Source of the DNA: Acidobacteriota bacterium | Lineage (GTDB): Bacteria > Acidobacteriota > Terriglobia > Terriglobales > Acidobacteriaceae | Assembly (NCBI GenBank): GCA_021802085.1 | Contig: JAKAAZ010000073.1 | Coordinates: forward strand, 1 to 15,694 | Length of the DNA stretch: 15,694 nt | Reading direction: 5' to 3' | Shown: positions 13,730 to 15,694 of the stretch, one piece after another | How positions within the stretch are numbered: position 1 is the stretch's first letter | Layout of the letters: every line of letters begins with the position of its first letter | Program-made: the position numbers and the translations under genes | The notes under the pieces: generated by a model | Told to the model about the DNA's origin: nothing | Seen by the model: only the letters and a program-made list of their open reading frames with translations | Database searches by the model: none

Positions 13730-15163
13730 ATGGAGCGCCCCATTTCCATCTCAAGCCGCAGGATGGTCGATCCTGCGATAAAAAAACGCACCGCCTCCAT
13801 CTCTGTCATGGCCGCCGCGGTCATGACGTTTCTGAAATTGTGGACCGGACTGCAAAGCGGCAGTATCGGCATGTTGTCGGAGGCCGCCCATTCCGGTCTC
13901 GATCTGGTCGCATCCCTCATCATCCTTGCATCCGTAACCATCTCCGATCGTCCTGCCGACGAGGCCCATGCGTACGGTCACGGGAAGATGGAAAATTTGG
14001 CTGCGTTTACTGAAACGCTGCTCATGGTCGCTTCCGTCTTGTGGATCCTGGCGGAAGCTCTCGAACGAATTCTCGGTCACGCGCATCCGCTGACCCTCTC
14101 GGTCTGGCCATTTGCGGTCTTGCTGCTTTCCATGGCGGTGGACTTTGTGCGCTCACGAGCGCTGGGCCGCGTGGCCCGGCAAACGATGAGCCAGGCGCTG
14201 GAAGCAGACGCGCTGCACTTCAGTATGGACATCTGGTCGAGCCTCGCCGTCATTGGAGGCTTGCTGGCTGGCGCCGCATCCCAGCATTGGCATCTGCGCT
14301 GGCTGCAGTTTGGCGATCCGCTCGCGGCGGTCGTGGTCTCGGTTATCATCCTCAAAGTTTGCTGGCGTCTGGCACGCCAAACCGTCGACATTCTGACCGA
14401 CGCCGCTCCCATTGCAACGCGCCGCCGCGTGGCCGAGTCTCTGCGCCAGTTGCCCGACAGCCTTGGAATTGAGCGTCTTCGTCTCCGCCTCTCCGGAAAT
14501 CACTACTTTGCCGACCTGACCGTCGGGATGCCGAGAAACTTGAGTTTCCAGCGAACAGAACAAATGAAGGAACAGGTAGCGGATGCAGTGCATCGCATCC
14601 TTCCGGATGCCGACGTTGTGGTCAACGTTGTTCCGCGCGTGGGCCGCTCAGAGAGCATCTTCGATCGCGTCCGCGCTGTCGCTGCCCGTCATAATCTGTC
14701 TGTGCACGATCTCAGCGTTCAGCACTACGATGGAAAACTGCACCTCGAGCAGCACCTTGAAGTGCCAGAATCCCTAACGCTTCGGGAGGCACACACCCTG
14801 GTTACCACCATCGAAAGTGAAACCCGCGTTGATGTCCCGGAGATCGATACCATCCTGACCCATATTGAAAGCGAGCGCGGCAGCATTGAAGTCGAAGCCC
14901 GTCGCAGCGAAGATGCCGCGATCGAACTGGAACTGCGTCGCGTGGCCAGTGAGTTTCCAGATATTCTGGATGTGCATGCTGTTGTCGTATCCAAGGCGCG
15001 CGACCGAATGCAGATTTCGTGCCACTGCACGCTGCCCGACGACCGCAGCATGTCCGATGTCCACGCACTGATTACTGCGTTGGAGGATCGTGTTAAATCG
15101 GAGCTGCCGCAGATTGCACGCGTCTTTATCCATCCCGAGCCAGCGACCGATAATCGGCGGTGA
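13730..15163 (+). CDS. Cation diffusion facilitator (CDF) metal exporter with three tandem C-terminal domains
   Basis: Proton-coupled efflux of Zn2+ or a similar metal across the inner membrane. Residues 20-215 form the six-helix CDF core, with both metal-site motifs HSGLD (His54/Asp58, TM2) and HFSMD (His163/Asp167, TM5) plus the conserved DEAHAYGHGKMEN (77-89). The HxxxD/HxxxD pair suggests zinc. Residues about 216-303, 308-380 and 396-471 look like three successive copies of the cytoplasmic CDF dimerisation domain. Copies two and three each keep a mid-domain His before the proline, an H in the helix (AH, VH) and a terminal His (HIE, IHPE); copy one has lost the terminal His. The length of 477 aa compares with about 300 for a standard CDF. 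ATG 13730 follows AAGG. It starts 56 nt after menG. Confidence 0.9.
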   Translation: MERPISISSRRMVDPAIKKRTASISVMAAAVMTFLKLWTGLQSGSIGMLSEAAHSGLDLVASLIILASVTISDRPADEAHAYGHGKMENLAAFTETLLMVASVLWILAEALERILGHAHPLTLSVWPFAVLLLSMAVDFVRSRALGRVARQTMSQALEADALHFSMDIWSSLAVIGGLLAGAASQHWHLRWLQFGDPLAAVVVSVIILKVCWRLARQTVDILTDAAPIATRRRVAESLRQLPDSLGIERLRLRLSGNHYFADLTVGMPRNLSFQRTEQMKEQVADAVHRILPDADVVVNVVPRVGRSESIFDRVRAVAARHNLSVHDLSVQHYDGKLHLEQHLEVPESLTLREAHTLVTTIESETRVDVPEIDTILTHIESERGSIEVEARRSEDAAIELELRRVASEFPDILDVHAVVVSKARDRMQISCHCTLPDDRSMSDVHALITALEDRVKSELPQIARVFIHPEPATDNRR

Positions 15164-15197
15164 CCGCCCAACAGGTGATCCAGGAGGAGCAACCTGA

Positions 15198-15599
15198 ATG
15201 GAAGCCAATGCGACATGGAAGCGCGAGATGGTCTTCGACGCAATCTCGCATAGCGGGCACGTCATCCCACTCGACGGCGACGCGGCACAAACCCACGGGG
15301 CCAGTCCGATGGAAATGGTTTTGATGGCTCTGTGTGGCTGCACCGCCATCGATGTCATCTCTATCTTGAAGAAGAAACGGGAGCCGTTCACAGGACTGAC
15401 GGTTTCCGCTGTCGCCGGGCGGGCTGCCGAGCCGCCCACGGTTTTTACTCGTGTGAAACTGACATATCGTGTCAGTGGCGCTGTGTCCCGCAAAGCAATG
15501 GAAGACGCCGTGCATCTGTCGGAAGCAAAATACTGTTCGGTGGCAGGCATGGTGTCAAAAACAGCCAAAATAGAATATGAAATCGAATACGCAGGCTAG
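15198..15599 (+). CDS. OsmC/Ohr-family protein (YhfA-like)
   Basis: A 133-aa OsmC-fold protein. The family's reactive cysteine pair is visible as ALCGCTAIDV (Cys46, Cys48) in the central helix and KYCSV (Cys113) near the C-terminus, with the GASPMEMVLMAL helix (34-45). OsmC/Ohr proteins reduce organic peroxides; the YhfA-like branch, to which CTAxDV and EKYCSV belong, has no firmly assigned substrate. A strong aggaggag site precedes ATG 15198. It follows the CDF gene by 34 nt, probably in the same transcript. The stop TAG (15597-15599) lies inside the outer tip of an IS terminal repeat that begins at 15596, so the last codon and stop may have been reshaped by insertion. The length is nevertheless normal, so the gene is probably functional. 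Confidence 0.9.
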   Translation: MEANATWKREMVFDAISHSGHVIPLDGDAAQTHGASPMEMVLMALCGCTAIDVISILKKKREPFTGLTVSAVAGRAAEPPTVFTRVKLTYRVSGAVSRKAMEDAVHLSEAKYCSVAGMVSKTAKIEYEIEYAG

Positions 15600-15619
15600 G
15601 AGCCTGTCGGGCATAGATT
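15596..15619 (+). repeat. IS terminal inverted repeat, second copy
   Basis: Starts ctaggag, then cc, then tgtcgggcatagatt. It matches the repeat at 271-294 (other strand) at 22 of 24 bases. It marks the left boundary of an element that continues past the window. The outermost CTAG contains the osmC stop codon. Confidence 0.72.
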
Positions 15620-15629
15620 TCATACCCTT

Positions 15630-15680
15630 TAAAATCAACAACCTACAAAATCTACCATGTTTGGTATGTTGTTGATTCTA
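15630..15680. terminator. AT-rich long hairpin inside the right IS end
   Basis: aatcaacaac (15633-15642) pairs perfectly with gttgttgatt (15668-15677). The stem continues inward with tac/gta and aaa/ttt after single mismatches, giving about 16 pairs in all. Read on the minus strand it is followed by tttt, so it could end a leftward transposase transcript; read on the plus strand it could stop osmC read-through. It could equally be a transposase-recognition structure. Confidence 0.4.
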
Positions 15681-15694
15681 TGTTGGTTACAAAA

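Larger units (their letters stand above)
15596..15694. mobile_element. Start of a second insertion sequence (end segment only)
   Basis: Defined by the terminal repeat and a sharp fall to AT-rich sequence after it. The 80 bases inside the repeat do not match those inside the left copy, which fits this being the opposite (transposase-distal) end. If so, its transposase would be read leftward from beyond the window, the same direction as the left copy. No convincing transposase C-terminus can be read in the few codons available. Confidence 0.6.

Noticed and set aside
295..15595. Whole interval as cargo of a composite transposon or as a novel island
   Set aside because: The interval is dominated by core genes (nadB, aroB, menG, tat) with no resistance, defence or integration genes. 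I see no composition break except at the IS ends.

Overview
The window looks like a chromosomal segment of a GC-rich bacterium, most likely an Acidobacteriota (Terriglobia/Koribacter-like) genome or metagenome bin. This is an inference from the mix of genes: a TatA/B-TatC pair, a glutaminyl-cyclase-like M28 enzyme, MenG, a BlaI-type remnant, and a nested-palindrome repeat of a kind I associate with that phylum. No rRNA, tRNA or CRISPR is visible.

Layout. (1) Positions 1-294 hold the 5' end of an IS1182-type insertion sequence: a transposase N-terminus read leftward and a terminal repeat at 271-294. Positions 330-455 hold an interspersed palindromic repeat. (2) Positions 6313-523 (minus strand) are a compact five-gene pentose operon: araD, a sodium:solute symporter, a 77-aa two-helix membrane protein, a FucI-type isomerase and araB. 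AraB and AraD are clearly the L-arabinose enzymes. No classical AraA is present, so the FucI-like protein probably does that job. A frameshifted BlaI/MecI-type regulator remnant lies just upstream. (3) Positions 6692-10126 (plus strand) hold tatA/B, tatC, a secreted M28/QC-like enzyme and a TerC-family membrane protein, all tightly packed. (4) nadB (minus strand, 11711-10110) converges on and overlaps terC. (5) aroB and menG (plus strand, 11809-13673) overlap by ATGA. They are followed by a CDF metal transporter with three tandem C-terminal regulatory domains and by an OsmC-family protein. (6) At 15596 the osmC stop codon runs straight into a second copy of the IS terminal repeat.

How the genes fit together. 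The minus-strand operon would import a pentose with sodium, isomerise it, phosphorylate it and epimerise it to D-xylulose 5-phosphate. The Tat genes supply export of folded proteins. AroB and MenG are early-shikimate and late-menaquinone steps, and NadB starts NAD synthesis. TerC and the CDF protein are metal-homeostasis membrane proteins.

The most interesting points are the non-canonical arabinose operon with its small membrane protein, the triple-domain CDF transporter, the QC-like gene coupled to tatC, and the matching IS ends that bracket the window.
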